Assembly: GCA_910584835.1 (NCBI GenBank)
Contig: CAJUEG010000003.1
Location: 1 to 64,000, forward strand
Reading direction: 5' to 3'
Source of the DNA: an uncultured Oscillospiraceae bacterium
GTDB taxonomy: Bacteria > Bacillota > Clostridia > Oscillospirales > Oscillospiraceae
DNA: 64,000 nt
This document shows positions 24,812-32,844 of this stretch, piece by piece (position 1 is the first letter of the stretch; every line of letters starts with the position of its first letter). The notes under the pieces were generated by a model. The model did no database searches. It worked only from the letters and a program-made list of their open reading frames with translations, and was not told the DNA's origin. A program made the translations under genes and the position numbers.

Positions 24812-25585
24812 TTATCGGCGGGTATTTTTTCTGTAGAGGTGGTATAAGCCCTTTACCAGCAGGTCGTGGTCATACCGAATCTCTCTCCTGCACAGCCGGT
24901 AGAGAGCGGGGGCCCGGCCCCCTGTGGCCACCACCGTGGCCGCCGGCACTCCCGCCGCCTCCTCCAGGGAATCTATCACCCGGTCAAAAGCCCCGCTGTA
25001 GCCATACAGCACTCCGGCCCGCATGGAGTCCACCGTGTTGCGGCCCAGGGGGGTGTCCACCTGAGCCATGGAAATCTGAGGGAGCTGGGCCCCGTTTCGG
25101 GAAAGGGCCTCCAAGGCAATGTCCACTCCGGGCATGATGGCGCAGCCCTCAAAGGTATTGGCGCTCATATAGGAGAAGGTAACGGCAGTACGGGAATTAA
25201 TCACGATAGCGGGGGTCGGATAAAGAACGGAGGCGGCCACAGCAGAGGCAACAATATCGCTGCCCAGCTGGTTATGTATCTCCGCTTTGATGTTCAGCCC
25301 TGTTTTCAGCCCCGGCCCCACCACCAGAGGGGGCTTTCCCGTAAGCCGCCGCAGGGTTCGGACATAGGTGCCGGTGACGGGGGGCACCACGCTGGACAAA
25401 ATGGCCCCGTCCACCCCGTCCAGCTCTGCCCGGTATAGATGAAACACCCCCATCAGGTCGATGGCGCAGCGGTCATCGGTCATTTTGGCATCCGTCTCCA
25501 GCTCCGACTGGAAGGACAATGCCCCCTCCCCATCAAACAGGGCAATGGTAGTCCGAATATTGCCGATGTCAATGGCAAGGATCAT
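24812..25585 (-). CDS. coaX: Type III pantothenate kinase (CoaX-type)
   Basis: 257 residues from the ATG at 25585, with AAAGGGGAT about 8 bp upstream; the longer frame adds a poorly coding leader. MILAIDIGNIRTTIALF is the ATP-binding N-terminus, and LGSDIVASAVAAS holds the catalytic Asp. EGCAIMPGVDIALEAL is conserved downstream. The adenine/phosphate motif, normally DxGTA, reads NSRTAVTFSYM, so the Asp and Gly are missing, which may alter cofactor or cation binding. It would catalyse the first step of coenzyme A synthesis if active. It is probably monocistronic. Confidence 0.85.
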   Translation of the reverse strand: MILAIDIGNIRTTIALFDGEGALSFQSELETDAKMTDDRCAIDLMGVFHLYRAELDGVDGAILSSVVPPVTGTYVRTLRRLTGKPPLVVGPGLKTGLNIKAEIHNQLGSDIVASAVAASVLYPTPAIVINSRTAVTFSYMSANTFEGCAIMPGVDIALEALSRNGAQLPQISMAQVDTPLGRNTVDSMRAGVLYGYSGAFDRVIDSLEEAAGVPAATVVATGGRAPALYRLCRREIRYDHDLLVKGLYHLYRKNTRR

Positions 25586-25919
25586 GTCCCTATCCCCTTT
25601 CTGGCTGAAGAGCCGTACCAATTGCCGAAGTTTGCAGATGCGCGAGTCAAAATTGCCGCAGACAAGGCAAAAAATTTCAGGAACTGTACGTTTTAAGATT
25701 TTCTAACGCCGCCGGCGGCGATTTTGACCGCAAAAAAGATTCGCAAAGCACCGCAGGCGCATTTAATCAGAGTTTCCTACTTATTATACACCGGTTTTTC
25801 TCTTTTGTCACCTGTCAAAAACAGCGGCGGAACATTTTTACTGGCAAACCATACATAAGTAGAAAGGAGCGGCGCGGTTTTCACCGCGCCGCCCTTTTGA
25901 CTCATAGCCTCTGTTTTCC
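25586..25919. other. Intergenic region with coaX promoter and long leader
   Basis: No gene is supported here. On the minus strand GTGACA (25806-25811), 17 bp and TATAAT (25783-25788) form a likely coaX promoter, leaving an untranslated leader of about 190 nt. The leader contains the palindrome CGCCGCCGGCGGCG (about 25709-25722). A GC hairpin at 25868-25892 follows the DUF3794 gene. Confidence 0.6.
25868..25892 (-). terminator. Terminator of the DUF3794-LysM gene
   Basis: A 10-bp stem of GCGGCGCGGT and its complement with a four-base loop, 28 bp after the stop codon. The T run on the minus strand is short. Confidence 0.65.
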
Positions 25920-27431
25920 TCAACTCCGTCTGGCTGGGATGAGCAGCAGCGCGCCCTCCTCCGCCTCGTCTCCGGGCAGAGTGTTGGCGCAGCGGATATC
26001 GTCTACCGTGGAACCACAGGCTTTGGCGATATCCCACAGCGCCTCGCCATGCCCCACCCGGCGGATAACCACAGACGGCCTGGGCCCCATGTCCCGCACC
26101 TCGCTCTGCTTTACATCGGTGACGCAGGCCGCCTGCTCCTCCCGGGTAATCGTCCAGGAAAATTCCGCCTCAAAGCGCACCTCCAGCCCGCCGGTGACCG
26201 GCACGGCAGTGGCCTCCCCTACCGTCCTGCAGCGGCAGGCGCACTCGCAGCCCTCGGGCAGGTCCACCCGGCAGGTGACGGGAATCTCCGTTTCCACCCC
26301 GCAAAGGGCGTCGTCCTCACTGAGATAGAGGGTGCAGGCATTCACTTGGGCTGTGAACTCCATCCCCCCCTCCGCCGGAACCCCCGCCAGGGAGGACACC
26401 GCAGCGGCGCAATCCAGCACCTGCTTGGCGGGAATGCCCGATTCGCACAGCTTCCGGCCCATCTCCCTCCGGGCAGACCGCTCCGCCAGCGTACACAGCC
26501 GGACGGGAGAGCGTTCCACATCAATGGGCATGCCCACACAGTAGGCGTCGCTGATGAGCTCCACACTCCTGCGCTCCCATACCGCCGCCTGAGCCAGCAG
26601 CTCCAGCGCCGCCTCCAGTTCTCCATCCCGGGCGCGGCAGTCCACATTTTTCAAGGTCACCGTCACCTCGGGCTCCGCATCGTCCGGCACCTCGCCGATG
26701 TCCAGAATCTGGGAGTACGGCAGCTCAAACCGGGTCTGGCACACGCCTTCCCCGGAGCGGTACACCGCCGAGAGCTGAACATCTCCCTTGAGCACCAGCT
26801 TTTTGCCGATAAATTTGGCGTCCGCCGTTCCCAGCTCTGCCCGGCAGACCAGCAGTTCCTCAATCTCAGGACGGGATGCCGGAGGGCGGAGCACGTCGGA
26901 GAATGTAAAGGGTTTTTCCACTATACTTGGTATAACACAGCATTTTCTCGTCCCAATCAACTTTTGCACCCCATCTTCTGCGCCCCCGGTCAGATCGGCG
27001 GACAGCTCCCGGCGTTCCTTTTCATAGGCCGCCGCCCACACCGATACATTCACCCGCACCAGAATCTTTCTGGGATTGATGGTGCGCGCATCCGCCGATG
27101 GGGCCTGCAGATCGGCCAGCACCGGGCATCCGCCATGGAACCTTGGATCATCCCGGGTACACTGAATGGGTATCGCTACCTCCAGTGCCCGAGGCAGCTC
27201 CTCCCCTTCAGGTATGTACAGCACCGTCACCTTTGCCGTGCCGCTCAGGCGGAGGGTCCCCTCCCCCAGTTCCTTATCCTTGAGAAATACTTTGGCCGAT
27301 GCCGATACGATGCGGGCAATATCCGGGCAGGCGTCAGGCACGATGCTTTCCAGGGTTTCCTCCTGGCTAAACATCATCTGCGCTGCGCTGCGGTAGCCTT
27401 CCAGCGTGACGCGCTGCAGCTCCATATCCAT
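25920..27431 (-). CDS. DUF3794-LysM protein, probable spore-envelope protein
   Basis: 503 residues. Several DUF3794 repeats occupy about residues 35-440, with VPDACPDIARIVSASAKV and two later repeats around IPSIVEKPFTFSDVL and KNVDCRARDGELEAAL. A C-terminal LysM domain (VGHGEALWDIAKACGSTVDD, then LPGDE) would bind peptidoglycan. The same architecture is found in clostridial spore-coat and morphogenesis proteins of the SipL/SafA type, which contact SpoIVA. There is no signal peptide, which fits a mother-cell protein deposited on the forespore. It is 90 bp downstream of spoVM on the same strand. Confidence 0.85.
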   Translation of the reverse strand: MDMELQRVTLEGYRSAAQMMFSQEETLESIVPDACPDIARIVSASAKVFLKDKELGEGTLRLSGTAKVTVLYIPEGEELPRALEVAIPIQCTRDDPRFHGGCPVLADLQAPSADARTINPRKILVRVNVSVWAAAYEKERRELSADLTGGAEDGVQKLIGTRKCCVIPSIVEKPFTFSDVLRPPASRPEIEELLVCRAELGTADAKFIGKKLVLKGDVQLSAVYRSGEGVCQTRFELPYSQILDIGEVPDDAEPEVTVTLKNVDCRARDGELEAALELLAQAAVWERRSVELISDAYCVGMPIDVERSPVRLCTLAERSARREMGRKLCESGIPAKQVLDCAAAVSSLAGVPAEGGMEFTAQVNACTLYLSEDDALCGVETEIPVTCRVDLPEGCECACRCRTVGEATAVPVTGGLEVRFEAEFSWTITREEQAACVTDVKQSEVRDMGPRPSVVIRRVGHGEALWDIAKACGSTVDDIRCANTLPGDEAEEGALLLIPARRS

Positions 27432-27521
27432 AGGCTTCCTCTCCCTTACAAGTATTCTGTGCCCACTATATGAAAATGCCGCCTTGGATATGCCTGCGCC
27501 CCGCGCCTGGGCATTCTTTTC

Positions 27522-27593
27522 TCACTCCATACGGAAAATTTTGCGCATCAGGCCGCACAGTGCCTTCGGAAACTTCACCACCATGACCCGCAT
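27522..27593 (-). CDS. spoVM: Stage V sporulation protein M (SpoVM)
   Basis: Only 23 residues: M-R-V-M-V-V-K-F-P-K-A-L-C-G-L-M-R-K-I-F-R-M-E. It aligns without gaps to the N-terminal 23 residues of Bacillus SpoVM, sharing the K-x-P-K core followed by L/F-x-G and a basic amphipathic helix. SpoVM senses the convex forespore membrane and anchors the SpoIVA coat base. The ATG at 27593 is preceded by AGAGGGGG with an 8-bp gap. Its partner-type DUF3794-LysM protein is the next gene. The Pro needed for shallow membrane insertion is conserved. The gene is too short for most gene finders. Confidence 0.85.
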   Translation of the reverse strand: MRVMVVKFPKALCGLMRKIFRME

Positions 27594-27841
27594 GAAACCG
27601 ACCCCCTCTCTCGCTGCGGATGATATTCCAGCATATGTGAAAGAAGGCTGTCCTGTTCATTCATTTTTTGTAAGAAAACTAGCGTCTAAGCCAGCAATTT
27701 GAAGGAATTATGCCCTGAATTTTCGTTTGCTTGACTTTTTGCACAAAATTGATTCTTAAAATTTGGTAATATCGTATAGTACACCTCTTCCATTTCCGGT
27801 CTTGCTGTAGTATACTGACTCGCGAAAGGAGATGAATTTCA

Positions 27842-27949
27842 GTGTTTGACAACAATGCGCTTATTGAACTGCGGGATCACAATGGAGTGGGCAGCCGCGA
27901 GATGGATGTCTTTTGTTATGTGGCTTACTACCCCTATTTGAACGCCTGA
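27842..27949 (+). CDS. Putative 35-residue peptide
   Basis: GTG-initiated frame: M-F-D-N-N-A-L-I-E-L-R-D-H-N-G-V-G-S-R-E, then MDVFCYVAYYPYLNA. An AAAGGAG ribosome-binding site lies about 10 bp upstream. A canonical + strand terminator follows at 28041-28072, although all neighbouring genes are on the minus strand, so a separate + transcript is likely. The C-terminus is aromatic (YVAYYPYL). No family is recognised, and it may equally be part of a small RNA. Confidence 0.4.
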   Translation: MFDNNALIELRDHNGVGSREMDVFCYVAYYPYLNA

Positions 27950-28040
27950 TGGGGCGGTTTCCCAGCACAACTGAATAAGACGAAATGGCTGGGTATGCCA
28001 TATGCAAAGCCCGCTTTCGACACAATAGAATATAGAAGGA

Positions 28041-28072
28041 CACCCCTCCGAGTATGCTCGGAGGGGTGTTTT
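28041..28072 (+). terminator. Rho-independent terminator
   Basis: A perfect 12-bp stem (CACCCCTCCGAG / CTCGGAGGGGTG) with a four-base loop, then TTTT on the + strand. The T run faces +, so it ends the small + transcript rather than rsgA. Confidence 0.8.
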
Positions 28073-28074
28073 GC

Positions 28075-28962
28075 TTATCTGTTTTTTGTCAGCTTCCAGT
28101 CGGGAATCGCCTTGGCCTGCTCATACAGGCGAATATAGCTTTTGTGGCGGCTGGGAGCGATTTCTCCCCCCTCTACGGCCTTTCGGACAGCGCAGCCTTG
28201 CTCCTTCACATGTGCACATCCCTGAAACCGGCAGCTGTCCAAATAAGGGGCAAACTCCCGGAAGGCGCCGGCCAGCTCCTCCTTGGGAATGGCATCCATG
28301 CGCTCCACGTCGAAAGAGGAAAAGCCCGGCGTATCCGCAACCAGCCCCCCAGCCACAGAAAACAGCTCCACATGGCGGGTGGTATGCCTCCCCCGGCCCA
28401 GTTTTTCGCTGACCTCGCCCACCTCCAGCCCAAAGCCGGGTTGGAGCGCGTTCAGGATGCTGGACTTTCCAACTCCCGAATTTCCCGTAAAGGCAGAAAC
28501 CTTTTCAGCAATTGCGGCTGCCAGGGTGTCCACCCCTTCCCCAGTTTCCGCGCTCACTTGAAGCGTGGGAAAGCCTGCTCTGCGGTACAGCGCCGCCAAC
28601 TCATCCGCCCGATCCAGGTCACACTTGTTAAAGACGATGAGAGGTTCGCAGCCCTTCCACTCCGCCATGGCCGCCATGCGGTCGATCAGAAAGGGATCGG
28701 TGACCGGCGCTGCGCCGGAACAAACAATCACCATCTGATCAATATTGGCCACAGCGGGGCGCTGGAACTGGTTCTTTCGGTGGTGGACGGTGTCCACCAC
28801 CCCAGCATCCCCTTCGGTGACGGTGATATCCACCCGGTCCCCCACCAGCGGAGTGACCCTCTGATGGCGCAGCCTCCCCCGCCCCCGGCAGGGGATGACC
28901 GCCCCATTCTCTGCTGCCACGTAGTAAAACCCGCTCAGGGCTTTGACAATGCGTCCCGTCAT
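28075..28962 (-). CDS. rsgA: Ribosome small-subunit-dependent GTPase A
   Basis: 295 residues. An N-terminal OB fold precedes a circularly permuted GTPase: NKCDL (G4), then TGNSGVGKSSILNAL (G1, about 158-172) and DTPGF (G3). The C-terminal zinc site is CRFQGCAHVKEQGC. It checks late 30S assembly. The ATG overlaps the stop of the PASTA kinase gene by 4 bp, the same order as the prpC-prkC-rsgA cluster of Bacillus. Confidence 0.97.
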   Translation of the reverse strand: MTGRIVKALSGFYYVAAENGAVIPCRGRGRLRHQRVTPLVGDRVDITVTEGDAGVVDTVHHRKNQFQRPAVANIDQMVIVCSGAAPVTDPFLIDRMAAMAEWKGCEPLIVFNKCDLDRADELAALYRRAGFPTLQVSAETGEGVDTLAAAIAEKVSAFTGNSGVGKSSILNALQPGFGLEVGEVSEKLGRGRHTTRHVELFSVAGGLVADTPGFSSFDVERMDAIPKEELAGAFREFAPYLDSCRFQGCAHVKEQGCAVRKAVEGGEIAPSRHKSYIRLYEQAKAIPDWKLTKNR

Positions 28963-31031
28963 TGCCTGAAGTCCAGAGGGTAGCTGTTCACCAGCGTCTC
29001 GTTAATATAGATGGACACATTTTGCAGCCCGGAACCGGATACTTGCCGGCTGACCACGCTGTTCAGGTTGGCGTCCACATTGTTGTCGTATATGGTCTGA
29101 TCCCCCACGATGATGGTCACGCGGACACTTCCGCTGTAAGCATTCAGGTCTACGGTGATGGTCTGAGTGCTGGTAGGCACGGCGGCGTCCTGGGTTGGCT
29201 CCGCCGGCACATCGCTCTCTGCCGGCGGATCACTCTCCGGGATTTCCTCAGAGGGTGTGGGTTCCGGCTGCTCCGGGCCCTTGCTCACCCACAGGTCGAT
29301 GGCAGTCCCCTTGTCCACCCCTTCCCCCGGGTTTACGCTCTGCCACATCACACGGCCCTCGGCGTACTCGTCGCTGTAGTATGCGTCCACCTTGCCAACC
29401 TCCAGGCCCAGCTGCTTGATCTGGGCCTTGGCGTCCTCAAGAGGCACGTTGAGGAAGCGGATCACCGTGGCCTGCTTCTGCTCTGGGCCGGTGCTGATGA
29501 GAAGGGTGACCTCATCCCCTTTTTCCACCTTCATGCCCTCGATGGGCGTATAGGAGATGACATAGCCCTCGGTGATGGTCTCGGAGGGGGCGTATTCTGT
29601 TTTTACCTGTAATCCCATCTCGTTTTGCAGCTTCTGGAGAGCCTGCCGTGCGTCCCAACCGTTCACAGGCGGCATAAACATATTGTCCTCGCCGCCGCTG
29701 ATGCTTACGGTGATGGTTTTGTCCCCCTCCCGCACGCGGGTGTTAGCCTCGGGGCTCTGCTCACAGATCTGGTCCTCCGGGTACTCCGTGTTGTAGACCG
29801 TGCCCTTCACCTCCAGGGTGAAGTCGCCCAGAATGCTTTTGTTTTGTTCCAGCTGCTCCAAGGTATAACCCAGAAGGTTGGGAACGTCGTATTCAGGCGC
29901 CTCGGCAAAAAGGTCCTTGATAAAGAAGTTGATGAGGAAGTACCCCATGCCGACGATAAAAACCAGGATAACCAGCACTGCCGCCACAGCGGGCAGCGCT
30001 CCGCCCCGGCGGGGCGGCTCGTCGTCATAGTCGTATTCCTCCTCCCGGCGGCGGCGCTCCTTACGCTCGGGCTGAGGGGGGCGTTCCGGCTCCCGGCGCT
30101 CCACCGGAACCCGAACGGACGCGGTAATAACCTTGGCGGGCACCACCATGGTGGGCTCGTCGGCGGCCTCCGCCTCCGGTGCGGCGGTCACTTGGAAGTC
30201 CGGGTTTTTGCGGAACTCCTTCAGATCGTCCAGCATCTCCTCGGCGGAACCGTAGCGCTGGCTCAGCTCAGGGGCCATGGCCTTCATGGTAATAGCTTCC
30301 AGTGCGCGGGGTACCTCCGGGTTCAAATCGCAGGGAGGCACCGGGATGGATTTGATGTGCTGAATGGCCACCGCCACCGGGGTATCTCCCTCAAAAGGCA
30401 GGCGGCCGGTGAGCATCTCATAGAGTACCACCCCTGCGGAGTAGATGTCGGTGCGGCAGTCCACATGGCTGCCCTTGGCCTGCTCCGGTGAGATATAGTG
30501 CACCGAGCCGATGGCCTCCTGCGTCATGGTATTCTGCGCGGCACTGGCCAGCTGGGCAATGCCGAAATCAGTCACCTTCACGCTGCCGTCCCGCAGGACC
30601 ATAATGTTGTGGGGCTTGATGTCCCGGTGGATGATGCCTCGGCCGTGGGCATGGCTCAGCGCCCGCATGATCTGGGTGATGAAGTGCTGGGCCTCCCGCC
30701 AATTCAGGGGCGTGCCCCGGCGCTGCATATACTGCTTCAGGGTCAGCCCGTCCACCAGCTCCATAACGATATAGTCCAGCCCATCCGAGCGGCTCACATC
30801 GTATACCGACACGATATTGGCGTGGGAGAGCATGGCCACAGCCTGAGACTCGTCGTGAAAACGGCGGCGGAAGTCGGCGTCCTGGGCCAGCTCCGGCTTC
30901 AAAATCTTGATGGCCACCAGCCGGTTGAGCCGGTGACAGCGGGCCTTGTACACCACCGCCATGCCGCCGGTGCCGATGCACTCCAGAATCTCGTATCGGT
31001 TATCGAGCATTTTACCTATGTATTGATCCAT
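28959..31031 (-). CDS. prkC: PASTA-domain Ser/Thr protein kinase (PrkC/Stk1)
   Basis: 690 residues. The kinase domain (about 10-270) has GTGGMAVVYKA, the Lys in VAIKILK, HRDIKPHNIM and DFGIAQL. A proline/Arg-rich linker leads to one membrane segment (about 345-367), then three PASTA repeats (from DVPNLLGYTLEQL, MPPVNGWDARQAL and IRFLNVPLEDAKA). A Pro/Ser/Thr-rich linker and a further C-terminal beta domain of about 80 residues follow. The start ATG at 31031 has AGGAGG upstream; the longer frame runs back into the phosphatase gene. It senses muropeptides and controls growth or germination. Confidence 0.96.
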   Translation of the reverse strand: MDQYIGKMLDNRYEILECIGTGGMAVVYKARCHRLNRLVAIKILKPELAQDADFRRRFHDESQAVAMLSHANIVSVYDVSRSDGLDYIVMELVDGLTLKQYMQRRGTPLNWREAQHFITQIMRALSHAHGRGIIHRDIKPHNIMVLRDGSVKVTDFGIAQLASAAQNTMTQEAIGSVHYISPEQAKGSHVDCRTDIYSAGVVLYEMLTGRLPFEGDTPVAVAIQHIKSIPVPPCDLNPEVPRALEAITMKAMAPELSQRYGSAEEMLDDLKEFRKNPDFQVTAAPEAEAADEPTMVVPAKVITASVRVPVERREPERPPQPERKERRRREEEYDYDDEPPRRGGALPAVAAVLVILVFIVGMGYFLINFFIKDLFAEAPEYDVPNLLGYTLEQLEQNKSILGDFTLEVKGTVYNTEYPEDQICEQSPEANTRVREGDKTITVSISGGEDNMFMPPVNGWDARQALQKLQNEMGLQVKTEYAPSETITEGYVISYTPIEGMKVEKGDEVTLLISTGPEQKQATVIRFLNVPLEDAKAQIKQLGLEVGKVDAYYSDEYAEGRVMWQSVNPGEGVDKGTAIDLWVSKGPEQPEPTPSEEIPESDPPAESDVPAEPTQDAAVPTSTQTITVDLNAYSGSVRVTIIVGDQTIYDNNVDANLNSVVSRQVSGSGLQNVSIYINETLVNSYPLDFRQ

Positions 31032-31048
31032 GGTAAAAGTCCTCCTCG

Positions 31049-31786
31049 TCAAAGCTGTGCCAGAACAACAGTCACGTTGTCCGGTGCGCCCCGCTCCAGC
31101 GCCTGTTCCAGCAGCACCCGGCAGAACCGCTCCGGGTCCTCCTCCTGTCTGCTGAGGCACAGCAGCATGTCATCCTCCAACAGATTGCTCAGCCCGTCGC
31201 TGCACAGCAGCAGGCGGCTGCCCGGCCGGGGCGACAGCCGGTTCAGATCGTATTCCACATGGCTGTCCACCCCCAGGGCACGGGTGATCAGGTTCTTCTG
31301 AGGGTGGACCCGCGCCTGGGCCGGGGTGATTTCCCCACGGTCCACCAGCAGCTGCACCAGCGAGTGGTCCACCGTCACCTGACGGATGGCCCCGCCCTCC
31401 AGTAAGTACCCCCGGCTGTCCCCCACGTGAATCACATAGGCAGCTCCGGGCCGCATGAGGGCGGCCACCAGGGTGGTGCCCATCCCCTCGTAAGCCGGAT
31501 TTTCCCGGCTCAGCTCGAATACCTTCGCATTGGCCCGCACGCAGGCGTCCGCCAGCACTTGTTCACTCCGGGCCGGGTCGTCCGGGGCGCCTTGGCCCAG
31601 TCCCTCCTCCACCGCGGCGGTAAACTCCTCCACCGCCACCGAGCTGGCCACGCTGCCGGCCTGGGCGCCGCCCATACCGTCGCACACCACCAGCAGCACA
31701 GCTTCTCCCTCCAGCCGCCGGATGGCATAGCTGTCCTGGTTGTCCTTGCGATGGCAGCCTATATCCGTCATGCCGCAAACTCTCAA
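31049..31786 (-). CDS. prpC: PP2C-family Ser/Thr phosphatase (Stp1/PrpC)
   Basis: 245 residues. Metal-binding motifs are in order: RKDNQDSY, VVCDGMGGAQAG, HVGDSRGYL, LLCSDGLSN and GAPDNVTVV. The start is TTG at 31786, chosen because GAGGAGGG lies 6 bp upstream; it overlaps the rlmN stop. It reverses phosphorylation by the kinase encoded 17 bp downstream. Confidence 0.96.
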   Translation of the reverse strand: MRVCGMTDIGCHRKDNQDSYAIRRLEGEAVLLVVCDGMGGAQAGSVASSVAVEEFTAAVEEGLGQGAPDDPARSEQVLADACVRANAKVFELSRENPAYEGMGTTLVAALMRPGAAYVIHVGDSRGYLLEGGAIRQVTVDHSLVQLLVDRGEITPAQARVHPQKNLITRALGVDSHVEYDLNRLSPRPGSRLLLCSDGLSNLLEDDMLLCLSRQEEDPERFCRVLLEQALERGAPDNVTVVLAQL

Positions 31787-32844
31787 GTTAATCCCTCCTC
31801 TGGGATATGGGTCTCCCCCTCCATAATGCGCCTGCGCCGCAGCTGGCCGCAGGAGGCGTCGATATCGCCCCCCAGTTTCCGCCGCACTGTTGCGGTCACG
31901 CCGCGGCCCTCCAGCCTCTGCTGAAACTGCCGCACCCGGCGGCTGGGTTTCAGGGGCGACTCCGCTACTTCATTGAGGGGGATCAGATTTACGTGCCCCG
32001 GCTGACCCCGCAGAAGCCGGGCCAGCCGGTCCGCCTGTTCGTCGGAGTCGTTCACCCCGTCCACCATGGCGTACTCGTAAGAGATGCGCCGCCCGGTGGC
32101 CTCAAAATACCGCCGGCAGGTGTCCATGAGCAGGTCCACCCCCACGGCCCGGTTCACCGGCATCAGCCGCGAGCGGGTCTCATCGTCCGGAGCATGGAGG
32201 GAAACGCTTAACGTTAATTGTAACCCAAGCTGGGCCAGTTTGTCAATTTTCTTTACCAGCCCGCAGGTGGACAGGGAGATGTGCCTCATCCCGATATTCA
32301 CCCCGTCAGGGTGATTGACCAGGGCCAAAAACCGCAAAACATGGTCGAAATTATCCAATGGCTCACCAATTCCCATCATTACGATGTTGGAAATGGTCTC
32401 CCCGCTGTCTTTTTCGGTAAATATTACCTGGTCCAAAATTTCTGCCGGCGTCAGGTCCCGAACCTTTCCTCCCAGGGTGGACGCGCAGAACACGCACCCC
32501 ATATTGCACCCAACCTGGCTGGACACACATACAGTATTCCCATGCTTGTAGCGCATCAAAACCGTTTCCACACAATTTCCATCCTCCAGCCTCCACAGGT
32601 ACTTGATGGTGCCGTCCAGCTTGGACACCTGCTTGCGCTCCACCCTGGGAACAGTGAGGACACATTCCATTTTCAGCCGTTCCCGCAGGGCGCGGGGAAG
32701 GTTTGTCATCTCATCAAAGGACTCCGCCCCCCGGTGAAGCCAGCGGAACACCTGCATGGCCCGGAATTTAGGCTGGCCCAGTTCTTTGAAGTACGCCTCC
32801 AGCTCCTCGGTTGTCATGGATTTCAAATCGGTCATGGGGTTCAC
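31783..32844 (-). CDS. rlmN: 23S rRNA (adenine2503-C2)/tRNA methyltransferase RlmN
   Basis: 353 residues. The radical SAM motif is CNMGCVFC (C-x3-C-x2-C, about residue 109-116). The methyl-carrying Cys near the C-terminus is in DIDASCGQL, and the other catalytic Cys is C111-type upstream. An N-terminal helical domain binds RNA (FRWLHRGAESFDEMTNLP). The gene overlaps rsmB by 4 bp at its start and the phosphatase at its end. Confidence 0.97.
   Translation of the reverse strand: MNPMTDLKSMTTEELEAYFKELGQPKFRAMQVFRWLHRGAESFDEMTNLPRALRERLKMECVLTVPRVERKQVSKLDGTIKYLWRLEDGNCVETVLMRYKHGNTVCVSSQVGCNMGCVFCASTLGGKVRDLTPAEILDQVIFTEKDSGETISNIVMMGIGEPLDNFDHVLRFLALVNHPDGVNIGMRHISLSTCGLVKKIDKLAQLGLQLTLSVSLHAPDDETRSRLMPVNRAVGVDLLMDTCRRYFEATGRRISYEYAMVDGVNDSDEQADRLARLLRGQPGHVNLIPLNEVAESPLKPSRRVRQFQQRLEGRGVTATVRRKLGGDIDASCGQLRRRRIMEGETHIPEEGLT

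Larger units (their letters stand above)
27594..28074. other. Intergenic region holding only a putative small peptide gene and a terminator
   Basis: About 480 bp, AT-rich in its first half. Apart from the 35-codon frame at 27842-27949 and the hairpin at 28041-28072, no gene is supported. An inverted repeat, CCCAGC (27961-27966) with GCTGGG (27987-27992), lies between them and could structure the transcript. Confidence 0.6.

Noticed and set aside
26049..27473. 474-codon open frame on the + strand
   Set aside because: Antisense to the DUF3794-LysM gene; no recognised domain or ribosome-binding site.
31032..31160. Longer start for the PASTA kinase
   Set aside because: It runs into the phosphatase gene, and AGGAGG sits before the ATG at 31031.
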